NCBI GenBank assembly: GCA_934476545.1 | Contig: CAKSOB010000067.1 | Coordinates: forward strand, 1 to 7,837 | DNA from: an uncultured Eubacteriales bacterium | GTDB lineage: Bacteria > Bacillota > Clostridia > Oscillospirales > Acutalibacteraceae | Direction: 5' to 3' | DNA length: 7,837 nucleotides | Part shown: positions 1 through 6,064 of the stretch, in pieces | Layout of the letters: each line of letters begins with the position of its first letter | How positions within the stretch are numbered: position 1 is the first letter of the stretch | Program-made: the position numbers and the translations under genes | Notes under the pieces: generated by a model | Told to the model about the DNA's origin: nothing | The model's input: only the letters and a program-made list of their open reading frames with translations | Databases searched by the model: none

Positions 1-30
1 ATATAGCCCTTTCAGTTCCAACAGCGCCAT
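1..30 (-). CDS. DppF/OppF-type ABC transporter ATPase, N-terminal start only (partial at window edge)
   Basis: An ATG at 30-28 opens a frame reading MALLELKGLY before the window ends. That matches the usual beginning of the second ATPase (DppF/OppF) in these operons, a short lead-in followed by LLEVKxL and then the Walker A domain. A purine-rich GAGGGGGAG lies 4 nt upstream. The position just after a DppD-type gene is where this subunit is expected. Only ten codons are visible, so the ATPase motifs cannot be checked. The call rests on the start context, the N-terminal residues and gene order. It would be the second ATP-hydrolysing subunit, pairing with the DppD-type protein at the membrane. 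Confidence 0.6.
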   Translation of the reverse strand, partial: MALLELKGLY

Positions 31-997
31 GGTACTCCCCCTCTTTCAGCTCGTTCCAACGGATGCAGCACACCCAATGATTTTCGGTCACCCACGATTG
101 CTCCGGCATGGCAGCTTCACACGCTGCAGTCCGATGAGGACAGCGTGGACCATAAGGACAACCGGGAAACGGATTGGTAAAATCCGGCGGCATTCCGGGA
201 ATTCCCACAGGCTCTGCGCCATCTCCTTGTGGAATGGCGGCAATCAGCGCCTTTGTGTAAGGATGTGCCGGATGCTCCAACACCGCCTGACAAGGTCCCC
301 ACTCCACCAAACGACCGCCGTACATTACGCCAACCGTATCGCAAAGCTGCGCCACCACACCAATACTATGGGTAACTACCATCATGGCGGTACCATACCG
401 CTCCCGTAATTGAGAAAGCTCATGCAACACCTGCATCTGCACCGTTACATCCAAGGCGCTGGTTGGCTCATCCGCCAAAATGAACTTCGGGTTGTTGATC
501 ATTGCCAGTGCAATACCCACACGCTGATTCATGCCGCCGGACAATTCAAAGGGATAGCTTTTCAAAATTCGTTCCGGGTCGGTCATGCGCAGTTGGGTCA
601 ATAAGGCAGCCGCTTTTGCATAGCATTCTTTCTTAGAGTGTTTTTTCCCGTGGCTGTTCATGGTTTCCCAAAAATGATACCCAATCGTCTGCACCGGATC
701 ACACGCCAAGCTGGAATCTTGAAAAATCATACTGATTTCCGCACCACGGAGTTTTCGCAGTTGTTCGCTGCTTTTTTGCGTCAAGTCTTGTCCTTCAAAG
801 AGAATCGAGCCGCCGGTTACATGGGCAGCATCGTCGGTGAGCATCATCAGCGTGCGGAGAAAAGTGCTTTTCCCGCAGCCGGACTCCCCCACCAAACCTG
901 CAATCTCCCCTTGGGCAAGGGACAAGCTGACATTTTGTACCACCGGAACCTGATGGTAGGAAACCGATAGATTGGTTACTTCCAGCAAATTATTCAC
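1..997 (-). CDS. DppD/OppD-type ABC transporter ATP-binding protein (operon 1, 3' end outside window)
   Basis: This is a cytoplasmic ATPase subunit of a peptide/nickel importer. The frame is open from GTG 997 to the left edge, 332 codons, close to the usual full length. Visible motifs are Walker A GESGCGKST (residues 37-45), Q-loop Q93, signature LSGGMNQR (152-159), Walker B FILADE (172-177), a SALD D-loop and switch His210. The C-terminal oligopeptide domain keeps four cysteines at family spacing: C280, C286, C293 and C311, with an extra C310. In a mycobacterial OppD such cysteines hold an iron-sulfur cluster; that role is only inferred here. Two oddities are the H-loop THS instead of the usual THD, and the Q-loop region FQDSSLACDP instead of FQDPMTSLNP. 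The start is uncertain. AAAGG lies only 2 nt before the GTG, so TTG at 988, giving LLEVTNL-type sequence after one residue, is possible. The gene begins 17 nt after the lipoprotein gene. Confidence 0.93.
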   Translation of the reverse strand, partial: MNNLLEVTNLSVSYHQVPVVQNVSLSLAQGEIAGLVGESGCGKSTFLRTLMMLTDDAAHVTGGSILFEGQDLTQKSSEQLRKLRGAEISMIFQDSSLACDPVQTIGYHFWETMNSHGKKHSKKECYAKAAALLTQLRMTDPERILKSYPFELSGGMNQRVGIALAMINNPKFILADEPTSALDVTVQMQVLHELSQLRERYGTAMMVVTHSIGVVAQLCDTVGVMYGGRLVEWGPCQAVLEHPAHPYTKALIAAIPQGDGAEPVGIPGMPPDFTNPFPGCPYGPRCPHRTAACEAAMPEQSWVTENHWVCCIRWNELKEGEYHGAVGTERAI

Positions 998-1014
998 AAC
1001 CTTTAAATCAAACC

Positions 1015-2625
1015 TTACTCTGTCATTGTGGTTTGATAGTTTAACTCATAGTATTCAGACGGATTGGTTGGGCAATTCTGTACATTCTTCTTCAATACAT
1101 TGGTAAACTTTGCATGACCGATTACAATATAGCCTGCATCATCCATTACCTTTTGCTGAATCTCTACTGCCAATTCATTGCGTTTGTCGCTGTCAAATTC
1201 CTGATCCAGTTGGTCAATGAGCTTGTCTACTTCTTGATTAGAGTAGCCGCCGTAGTTTGCGCTGCCGTTGCTCTTGAGCGCCAAGTCAGAGAAATATTGT
1301 GGGTCACCGGTTGGACACATGGTCATGCTGATCATCATCAGATCAAACTTTCCATTGCCTTGCTTTTCTACCACGGCATCATAAGCGCCGGCTTCAATCT
1401 TCAATTCAACACCGATGGATTTGAGAGAATCTGCCATTGCCTGTGCAAACAGCGGCAACTCTGCCTTTGTGGTATAAGTAGAAATGGTAAAGGACAAATC
1501 CTTTCCGTCCTTATCCAAATAACCGTTACCGTCGGAGTCGGTATAGCCTGCATCCTCTAAAATTTTCTTGGCACCTTCCAAATCATAGCTGTAACCGGTT
1601 ACGGTAGAACCGCCGTAAGGTGTGCTGTCCGGGAACAATGCGGTTGCCGGTGTGGAAGCTCCCTTATTCAAAATAGATGCGTAGGTTTCTTTGTCAATCG
1701 CCATAGAGATCGCCTGACGAACCGCTTTGTCTTGAAGCTGCTCGTTTTCGAAGTTGAACCAGATAACCTGTCCTCTGGAGCCGGTTTGACCGTCTACTAC
1801 AAAATTGCTGTCATTCTCAAAGGTAGACAGCCCTGTTGACGGAATGGTGAGAGAAACGTCGCTCTCTCCGTTCTGCTGTGCCATTGCCAATGCGCTGGTA
1901 TCGGCGATGATGTTAAAGGTCGCGCCTTCCAGTGCAGGGGTACCCTGCCAGTAGCCATCGTAGCGCTCCACCACACACTTTTTCTTTACATCATAGCTAA
2001 CAGCTTTATAAGGACCGGTGCCAATCAAATCGGTTACATTGGTTGCAGGATCCATGTTTTCTGTTACATAGTAAATCCCTGCAATCGGCTCGCACAGGCT
2101 GGAAGTAAATGCCGGAACCGGCTTGGCTGTTGTGACGGTTAATGTTTGACCGTCTGCCTCCATTTTGTCAATATACAGCAGCTCATTGAAACGAGCGTTA
2201 ATCTTCATGGTTCTTGTCCAGCAGTCAATGACAGATTGCGCTGTCATTTTCTCACCGTTTTGGAAGGTTACGCCATCCCGCAGTGTCAGCACCCAGGTGT
2301 GGTCGTCTTTCGCTTCTGCCTTCTCACACAGGAACGGCTGTGCGGACAGATTCTCGTCCAATGTGAACAGGTTCTCTACGATACCATAGCGGGAGGTATA
2401 CCAACTGCTCCAACCATCGGCAACATCCAGGCTGGTTGGTGCCTGAGAGTCTCCAAAGGTCATGGTCTTTACAGTTGTGGTGCTTGCGGAAGAAGCATCG
2501 GTGTTTCCGCTTGTAGCCGGCTCATTGCCGCCTTCTGCGCCGCAGCCTGCCAAAATACCGGTGATTGCAGAAGCACACAGCCCCATTGCCAGAACTTTTT
2601 TTAATGTAGATTTTGAAACTTTCAT
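1015..2625 (-). CDS. Extracellular solute-binding lipoprotein, SBP_bac_5 family (DppA/OppA/NikA-like)
   Basis: This 536-residue ligand-capturing lipoprotein belongs to operon 1. A lysine-rich n-region (KVSKSTLKK), a hydrophobic stretch and the lipobox LAGC with lipidated Cys28 mark it as a membrane-anchored surface protein. A Ser/Thr/Gly-rich linker follows (about 29-52). Family hallmarks are LRDGVTFQNGE (115-125) with TAQSV after it, IGTGPY (201-206), the KAVRQAISMAID helix (300-311) and GYSNQEVDKLI near the end. Residues 363-374 (DSDGNGYLDKDG) form an EF-hand-like acidic loop. Besides the lipobox it has Cys at 100, 135, 178, 217, 437 and 518, many for an exported protein of this family. AAAGGGG lies 11 nt before the ATG. 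Sitting between the permease and ATPase genes, it is the dedicated receptor. The ligand cannot be read from sequence: peptides or a metal chelate are both possible. Confidence 0.96.
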   Translation of the reverse strand: MKVSKSTLKKVLAMGLCASAITGILAGCGAEGGNEPATSGNTDASSASTTTVKTMTFGDSQAPTSLDVADGWSSWYTSRYGIVENLFTLDENLSAQPFLCEKAEAKDDHTWVLTLRDGVTFQNGEKMTAQSVIDCWTRTMKINARFNELLYIDKMEADGQTLTVTTAKPVPAFTSSLCEPIAGIYYVTENMDPATNVTDLIGTGPYKAVSYDVKKKCVVERYDGYWQGTPALEGATFNIIADTSALAMAQQNGESDVSLTIPSTGLSTFENDSNFVVDGQTGSRGQVIWFNFENEQLQDKAVRQAISMAIDKETYASILNKGASTPATALFPDSTPYGGSTVTGYSYDLEGAKKILEDAGYTDSDGNGYLDKDGKDLSFTISTYTTKAELPLFAQAMADSLKSIGVELKIEAGAYDAVVEKQGNGKFDLMMISMTMCPTGDPQYFSDLALKSNGSANYGGYSNQEVDKLIDQLDQEFDSDKRNELAVEIQQKVMDDAGYIVIGHAKFTNVLKKNVQNCPTNPSEYYELNYQTTMTE

Positions 2626-2636
2626 ACTTGTTAATA

Positions 2637-2682
2637 CCCCTTTCGTAAATGCGATTTTTATGATTTTTATATTGCATTCGAG
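2637..2682 (-). other. AT-rich spacer with weak hairpin and ribosome binding site before the lipoprotein gene
   Basis: The 58-nt gap between the permease C gene and the lipoprotein gene is the longest within operon 1. On the coding strand it holds TCGAATGC and, about 20 nt later, GCATTTACGA. These can pair as an AATGC/GCATT stem with a small bulge and a TCG/CGA base. The ribosome binding site AAAGGGG (2643-2637) follows. Weak hairpins here often protect the binding-protein message so that it is made in excess over the membrane subunits. That role is inferred, and the stem is marginal. Confidence 0.3.
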
Positions 2683-2683
2683 T

Positions 2684-3520
2684 TTAACGTAACGCCAAAC
2701 GATCCCGCAATTTTTCTCCGAACAGATTAAAAATCATAACCGAAATAAAAATTGCAATACCGGGAATGATGATGAGCCACGGATTTGTTTGCAGATAAGC
2801 TCGTCCGGCACTCATCATTTCACCCCATTCCGCCATGGGTGTTTCCACACCCATACCAAGAAAGGACAATGCGGAGATTTCCATAATCATCACACCCATA
2901 TCCAAAGAAGCGGTAACGATCATGGAGGGAAAAATATTGGGTAAAATATGCCGCACCATAATGCGTAGGTGGCTTTCGCCACACACACGAGCAGCCTTGA
3001 TGAAAGTACGATTTTTTAGTCCTACCACCAAACTGCGAGATAATCTGGCGTATTCCGTCCAATAGACCACACACAATGCCAGAATGGTATTCCGAATCCC
3101 GATTCCCAACACGCCGGCAACGGCAATGGCAAGAATCATTCTTGGAAAGGCTTGAAAAATCGTGGTGATACGGGTGATGATCGCATCTAAAATGCCACCA
3201 AAATATCCTGCTAAAATTCCCAATGCCGTACCGACACAGAACACGGCCGCCACAATGATCGCACCGGAAAACAGCGAGGTCTGCGCGCCGTATAGAATAC
3301 GGGATAGAATACATCGTCCCAAGGCATCGGTGCCTAACGGATACTGCTCGGTCGGTCCGGAAAGCTGGTTCACAATGTCTGTTTGATACGGGTCGTTAGG
3401 CGACAGAATCGGTGCTAGAACCGCTGTGAGAAACAGCATTGCCAGCAGCGCAATCGTTACATAAAAAAACCACTGGGAGCGCTGCTTTTTCTTTGCTTTT
3501 CGGGGAATGAGATAACTCAT
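2684..3520 (-). CDS. DppC/OppC/NikC-type ABC transporter permease
   Basis: This is one of the two membrane-spanning subunits of the operon 1 importer, 278 residues, a normal family length. A basic cytoplasmic N-terminus (PRKAKKKQR) leads into the first membrane helix (about 17-39). The OppC N-terminal signature LGTDALGRCILSRILYGAQ spans 62-80, where the family usually has GRD rather than GRC. Several further hydrophobic helices follow. The EAA coupling loop that contacts an ATPase is at about 174-195 (AARVCGESHLRIMVRHILPN). The C-terminus is the usual FGEKLRDRLALR type. The ATG overlaps the stop of the preceding permease gene by 4 nt (ATGA), so the two are translationally coupled, as expected for subunits that form a heterodimer. 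AAAGGGGG lies 10 nt upstream. Confidence 0.96.
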   Translation of the reverse strand: MSYLIPRKAKKKQRSQWFFYVTIALLAMLFLTAVLAPILSPNDPYQTDIVNQLSGPTEQYPLGTDALGRCILSRILYGAQTSLFSGAIIVAAVFCVGTALGILAGYFGGILDAIITRITTIFQAFPRMILAIAVAGVLGIGIRNTILALCVVYWTEYARLSRSLVVGLKNRTFIKAARVCGESHLRIMVRHILPNIFPSMIVTASLDMGVMIMEISALSFLGMGVETPMAEWGEMMSAGRAYLQTNPWLIIIPGIAIFISVMIFNLFGEKLRDRLALR

Positions 3521-4503
3521 TTATGGTTCGCCCCCTTTCGCACTCTGGGATCAAGAACAGTGTAAGAGGCATCAATCGCAAAGTTCACAATCAAGTAGAG
3601 AATTGCCAGCCACAACACAATTCCTTGCAGCAACATATAGTCGGAGCTTTTGACAGCAGAAACTGCCAGTTGTCCCAAACCCTGCCATGAGAAAATGGAC
3701 TCTACAACTGCCGCACCGCCTAAGAGAACACCGAAATGAATACCGGACAAGGTTAAAATCGGCATCCAGGCATTCCGCAGAACATGATTCAACAAAATTC
3801 GCCGCTTGGACACACCTCTTGCCATGGCGCCTTGCACATATCGCTTGTTCAGTTCTTCCAAAACTGCTGCTCGTACTTGACGAGTAAGCTTTGCACAGCA
3901 TTGAAATGCCAAAACCGCCACCGGTAAAATCAACCCTTTTATTCCGGTTTCTCCACTGATGGAAAACCATTTCAACTGCACACCAAACACATACAGTAGC
4001 AATAAGGAGGCCAGAAAAGATGGCAAGGAAATGCCAACAAAGGAAATCACTCTGCAAATATTATCTATGATTCCGTCTTTGTATAAGGCGCAAAGCACGC
4101 CTAATGGAATAGAAATTAGTAAGATTACAAAAATAGATGCCACCGACAAAATCACGGTCGGACCGATTTTGCTCAGCAACTCTTGCAGCACCGGTTTACC
4201 GGTAGAATAGGAAGTGCCTAAATCCCCTTTGCAGGCATTCCCCAACCATGTAACGTACTGCACAAGAAATGGCTTGTCCAATCCCCATTTTTCTCGCTGT
4301 GCTTGAATCGCTTCTTCCGAAACGATGCCCTTGTTTCCGTCGCCGCCTGCCAGATATTTTTCTGCCGGGTCGCCTGGTCCAATATGCATCAGCCCAAAGG
4401 ACAAAAACGTAATTCCCACCAAAACTACCAAAATGCCAATCGCAGCTTTGATGATTCGTTTCACATTGGCACACCCCCATTTCTTACTTTTATATCTTAA
4501 CAA
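3517..4503 (-). CDS. DppB/OppB/NikB-type ABC transporter permease
   Basis: This is the first gene of operon 1 and the partner of the C-type permease in the membrane channel. Visible are an N-terminal membrane helix, the LSFGLMHIGPGDP motif (34-46), REKWGLDKPF (70-79), the GDLGTSY motif (93-99), repeated hydrophobic helices and the EAA loop (about 223-244, GVSKRRILLNHVLRN). It ends VLDPRVRKGANHK, as in the family. The start is a choice between two non-ATG codons. TTG at 4503 has an excellent GGGAGGG 7 nt upstream and gives 328 residues with a 13-residue polar extension. GTG at 4464 has GGGGG 9 nt upstream and gives 315 residues beginning VKRIIKAA, which fits the family N-terminus and length. 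I list the longer form because of its ribosome binding site. The family motifs suggest either peptide or nickel-type transport. Confidence 0.94.
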   Translation of the reverse strand: MLRYKSKKWGCANVKRIIKAAIGILVVLVGITFLSFGLMHIGPGDPAEKYLAGGDGNKGIVSEEAIQAQREKWGLDKPFLVQYVTWLGNACKGDLGTSYSTGKPVLQELLSKIGPTVILSVASIFVILLISIPLGVLCALYKDGIIDNICRVISFVGISLPSFLASLLLLYVFGVQLKWFSISGETGIKGLILPVAVLAFQCCAKLTRQVRAAVLEELNKRYVQGAMARGVSKRRILLNHVLRNAWMPILTLSGIHFGVLLGGAAVVESIFSWQGLGQLAVSAVKSSDYMLLQGIVLWLAILYLIVNFAIDASYTVLDPRVRKGANHK

Positions 4504-4510
4504 TGATATT

Positions 4511-4517
4511 CCCTCCC
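4511..4517 (-). promoter_or_regulatory. Ribosome binding site of the permease B gene
   Basis: GGGAGGG on the minus strand lies 7 nt before TTG 4503. It is the strongest argument for a TTG start at this gene. Confidence 0.65.
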
Positions 4518-4535
4518 TATAAGCAGATGCAACAA

Positions 4536-4589
4536 TTTATTGATTAAATTTTCTCAACAAACTGTTAATGAGAAAATTTAATCAATAAA
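4536..4589. repeat. Perfect 21-bp inverted repeat (IR1) upstream of operon 1
   Basis: The arms at 4536-4556 and 4569-4589 are exact reverse complements. The left arm begins TTTATTGATTAAATTTTCTC, and 12 nt separate the arms. Inside the gap, ACA and TGT can extend the pairing, leaving AAC as the tip. Neither strand has a T-run after the stem, so it is not an ordinary terminator. It ends 32 nt before the TTG start of the permease B gene. It may be a repressor operator or a 5'-leader hairpin of the transporter message. A diverged copy lies at 4994-5044. Confidence 0.75.
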
Positions 4590-4616
4590 CCATACAAAAA
4601 CATCTAATTTGTTCAA
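4589..4616 (-). promoter_or_regulatory. Candidate promoter of operon 1
   Basis: On the minus strand TTGAAC (4616-4611) is followed after 16 nt by TATGGT (4594-4589). Both boxes match the housekeeping consensus at four of six positions. Transcription would start inside the palindrome IR1, which suits operator control or a leader hairpin. The boxes are weak, and no better pair was found between here and the gene. Confidence 0.3.
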
Positions 4617-4675
4617 ATTTATCAATGCAACCTCTGATATTTTTAAAACTTTTCTCTTTTTCTACAACAAAACAC

Positions 4676-4720
4676 AAAAGGAATCGTAAGAGGGACAACG
4701 TCCTTTTCACGATTCCTTTT
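4676..4720 (-). terminator. Rho-independent terminator after the small gene (possibly bidirectional)
   Basis: A 12-bp perfect outer stem joins 4676-4687 (AAAAGGAATCGT) with 4709-4720. An inner stem GGGAC/GTCC follows, with a 3-nt tip at about 4697-4699. On the minus strand the stem ends in CCTTTT, followed by GTGTTTTGTTG. On the plus strand it ends CCTTTTCTTC. It lies 57 nt past the stop of the 50-codon gene and would separate that transcript from operon 1. Confidence 0.8.
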
Positions 4721-4777
4721 CTTCGGTATTTGGGGGAAATGGGGTATATTTTATTTACAGGGAAATCTACAAAATAT

Positions 4778-4930
4778 TTATTTTCGTTTTAACAACAAGT
4801 TGTGAGGCAGCTTATAGTTTGGGTTTGGGTTTGCATCCTTTTTTAAAATATTTACTCTGCTATCCTCTCTTTCTTTTTCTGCTTTGGGACAAATTTTTTC
4901 CCAGTCTCGTTTTAATAACGAATCGCTCAT
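4778..4930 (-). CDS. Small charged protein of unknown function (50 residues)
   Basis: ATG 4930 opens a 50-codon frame ending TAA at 4778. I do not recognise the family. The N-terminal half is strongly charged (MSDSLLKRDWEKICPKAEKE, then RED), with a single Cys14 and Trp10. The C-terminal half has an Asn-Pro repeat (NPNPNY) followed by a basic tail LLLKRK. There is no signal peptide or membrane segment, so it is probably cytoplasmic. Support for a real gene comes from AAGGAGGG 6 nt before the ATG, an extended -10 promoter just upstream, a strong terminator 57 nt downstream, and the lack of any competing frame. It lies alone between two transporter operons on the same strand. A leader or regulatory peptide, or a small protein co-regulated with operon 1, are possible roles, but nothing in the sequence decides. 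Confidence 0.72.
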   Translation of the reverse strand: MSDSLLKRDWEKICPKAEKEREDSRVNILKKDANPNPNYKLPHNLLLKRK

Positions 4931-4936
4931 TGGAAT

Positions 4937-4944
4937 CCCTCCTT
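4937..4944 (-). promoter_or_regulatory. Ribosome binding site of the small gene
   Basis: AAGGAGGG on the minus strand lies 6 nt before ATG 4930. It is close to a perfect anti-16S match and stronger than those of most transporter genes here. It is a main reason to believe the 50-codon gene. Confidence 0.8.
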
Positions 4945-4960
4945 TTCTAATACTACTCTT

Positions 4961-4989
4961 ACCATAACAAATCCTTTCCCTACTGTAAA
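4961..4989 (-). promoter_or_regulatory. Candidate promoter of the small gene
   Basis: On the minus strand TTTACA (4989-4984, five of six consensus) is followed after 17 nt by TATGGT (4966-4961, four of six). TGT directly before it gives an extended -10. The predicted leader to ATG 4930 is about 25 nt. The inverted repeat at 4994-5044 ends just upstream of the -35 box. Confidence 0.5.
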
Positions 4990-4993
4990 CGCA

Positions 4994-5044
4994 TTATTGG
5001 TCGAAATTTCTCAGTAATTCTTATTGGAAAATTTCAGTCAATAA
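4994..5044. repeat. Imperfect inverted repeat (IR2), diverged copy of IR1
   Basis: The left arm (from 4994) TTATTGGTCGAAATTTCTCA and the right arm (5024-5044) pair at about 15 of 21 positions across a 10-nt gap. The left arm matches the IR1 left arm at 16 of 20 positions without gaps. The flank on the high-coordinate side is also shared: CAATAAACCCTACAAATAC here and CAATAAACCATACAAAAAC beside IR1. It sits directly upstream of the candidate promoter of the small gene. The shared flank argues for common descent or a shared binding protein rather than chance AT-richness. Confidence 0.6.
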
Positions 5045-5095
5045 ACCCTACAAATACCTTATTCCTGTATAAATACACTCATAGAGAAAAGAACC

Positions 5096-5135
5096 AAAAT
5101 AAAAAGAGAATCTTACCTCAAAGGATAACATTCTC
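5096..5135 (-). terminator. Rho-independent terminator of operon 2
   Basis: On the minus strand GAGAAT and ATTCTC (5135-5130 with 5111-5106) form the base of a hairpin. It continues as TTA/TAA and CCT/AGG around a TTG tip, with one mismatch and one bulge. TTTTTATTTT follows the stem. It lies 38 nt after the DppF-type stop codon. The plus strand also has a T-run after the stem, so it may act both ways. Confidence 0.75.
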
Positions 5136-5173
5136 CGTTTTTTTATTATTAGAAAAGACAATTGATTTTCTCT

Positions 5174-6064
5174 TTAGGGGGAGGCTAATATAAAATGTCC
5201 CGGTGCAACCTCCTGCATTTCACCCTCTCCCGTAAAAGATGCCGCATCAAATTCGACTAGCTTTTTATTGCGCTCTCCCAGAGGGTCCGGTTTTGGAACA
5301 GCCGACAACAAAGATTTTGTATAAGGATGACATGGCGTTTCAAAAATCTGTTTTGTCTTTCCCAATTCCACTAATTTTCCGTGATACAAAACTCCTACCC
5401 GATCACTGATGAACCGCACAATAGAAAGGTCGTGAGCAATCAACAAAAAGGAAAAGCGATGTTCCGCCTGCAAATGCTTGAACAAATTGATGATTTGCGC
5501 TTGAATGGAAACATCCAATGCGGCAATCGGCTCGTCTGCAATCACAAGCTCCGGCTGCATAGAAATACTTCGTGCAATCGCCACTCTTTGTCGCTGCCCG
5601 CCGGACATTTCAGAAGGATACTTTTTCCGATAGGTTTCGTTTAATCCAACTAATTGAAGCAGTTCATCAATTCGCTCGTTCAAAGCCTTTTTATCTTTAT
5701 AAACATGATGAATCTGTAACGGCTCACCGATAATTTTTTCTACGGTCATTCTTTGGTTCAATGCCGCTGCGGAATCCTGAAAAATAATCGACAGCTTTTT
5801 ATGCAGCAAGTCTTTGTTTTCTCGCCGCCCTTTTCCGTCCGTAATATCTCTTCCATGAAAGAAAATCTCACCGTCGGTAGGCGGATACACCCCCATAATG
5901 GTTTTTGCCGCCGTGGATTTTCCGGAACCGGATTCCCCAACCAGTGCAAAAATTTCTCCGTCTTCTATGGTAAAGGAGATCCCGTCCAATGCCTTCACTG
6001 TAAATTTAGAATTCACTTGGAAGTGCTGCTTTAAATTTCGCACCTCAAGAATTGGCTCTGCCAT
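5174..6064 (-). CDS. DppF/OppF-type ABC transporter ATP-binding protein (operon 2)
   Basis: This is the second ATPase subunit of the operon 2 importer. From ATG 6064 it is 296 residues. The frame is open further upstream, but this start has AAGGAGG 9 nt before it and shares one base with the preceding stop (TGATG), typical translational coupling. Motifs are Walker A GESGSGKST (43-51), Q-loop Q96, signature MSGGQRQR (153-160), Walker B LVIADE (173-178), D-loop AALD (181-184) and switch His211. The regulatory C-terminus is short. After HPYTKSLLSAVPKPDP it runs directly to EVAPGHFILASP and lacks the NPPxGCxFHxRCP cysteine segment of classic OppF/DppF. Short tails of this sort occur in some DppF relatives, so this looks like a subfamily trait rather than damage. 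It is the last gene of the operon. Confidence 0.95.
   Translation of the reverse strand: MAEPILEVRNLKQHFQVNSKFTVKALDGISFTIEDGEIFALVGESGSGKSTAAKTIMGVYPPTDGEIFFHGRDITDGKGRRENKDLLHKKLSIIFQDSAAALNQRMTVEKIIGEPLQIHHVYKDKKALNERIDELLQLVGLNETYRKKYPSEMSGGQRQRVAIARSISMQPELVIADEPIAALDVSIQAQIINLFKHLQAEHRFSFLLIAHDLSIVRFISDRVGVLYHGKLVELGKTKQIFETPCHPYTKSLLSAVPKPDPLGERNKKLVEFDAASFTGEGEMQEVAPGHFILASP

Noticed and set aside
29..970. Several plus-strand open frames of 64 to 126 codons
   Set aside because: They lie opposite the DppD-type ATPase, whose motifs are all present on the minus strand. The plus-strand translations show no domain.
2146..2604. A plus-strand frame of 152 codons and others opposite the lipoprotein gene
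   Set aside because: They are antisense shadows of the SBP_bac_5 gene, with no ribosome binding site and no recognisable sequence.
4548..4577. CodY box in IR1 (AATTTTC and GAAAATT are present)
   Set aside because: The canonical CodY motif is one 15-nt unit with the halves about one base apart. Here they are separated by about 16 nt, so this is AT-rich resemblance unless binding is shown.
4536..4589. IR1 as a transcription terminator
   Set aside because: The stem is AT-rich, and neither strand has a run of T after it. A better terminator for the upstream gene already exists at 4676-4720.
4625..4689. Plus-strand mini-frame of about 20 codons starting ATG 4625
   Set aside because: It has no ribosome binding site, runs into the terminator hairpin and has ordinary AT-rich composition.
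4504..5173. Riboswitch, CRISPR repeat or insertion-sequence remnant in the spacer
   Set aside because: The repeats are only two, differ in sequence and lack spacers or a transposase trace. No known riboswitch core could be recognised by eye.
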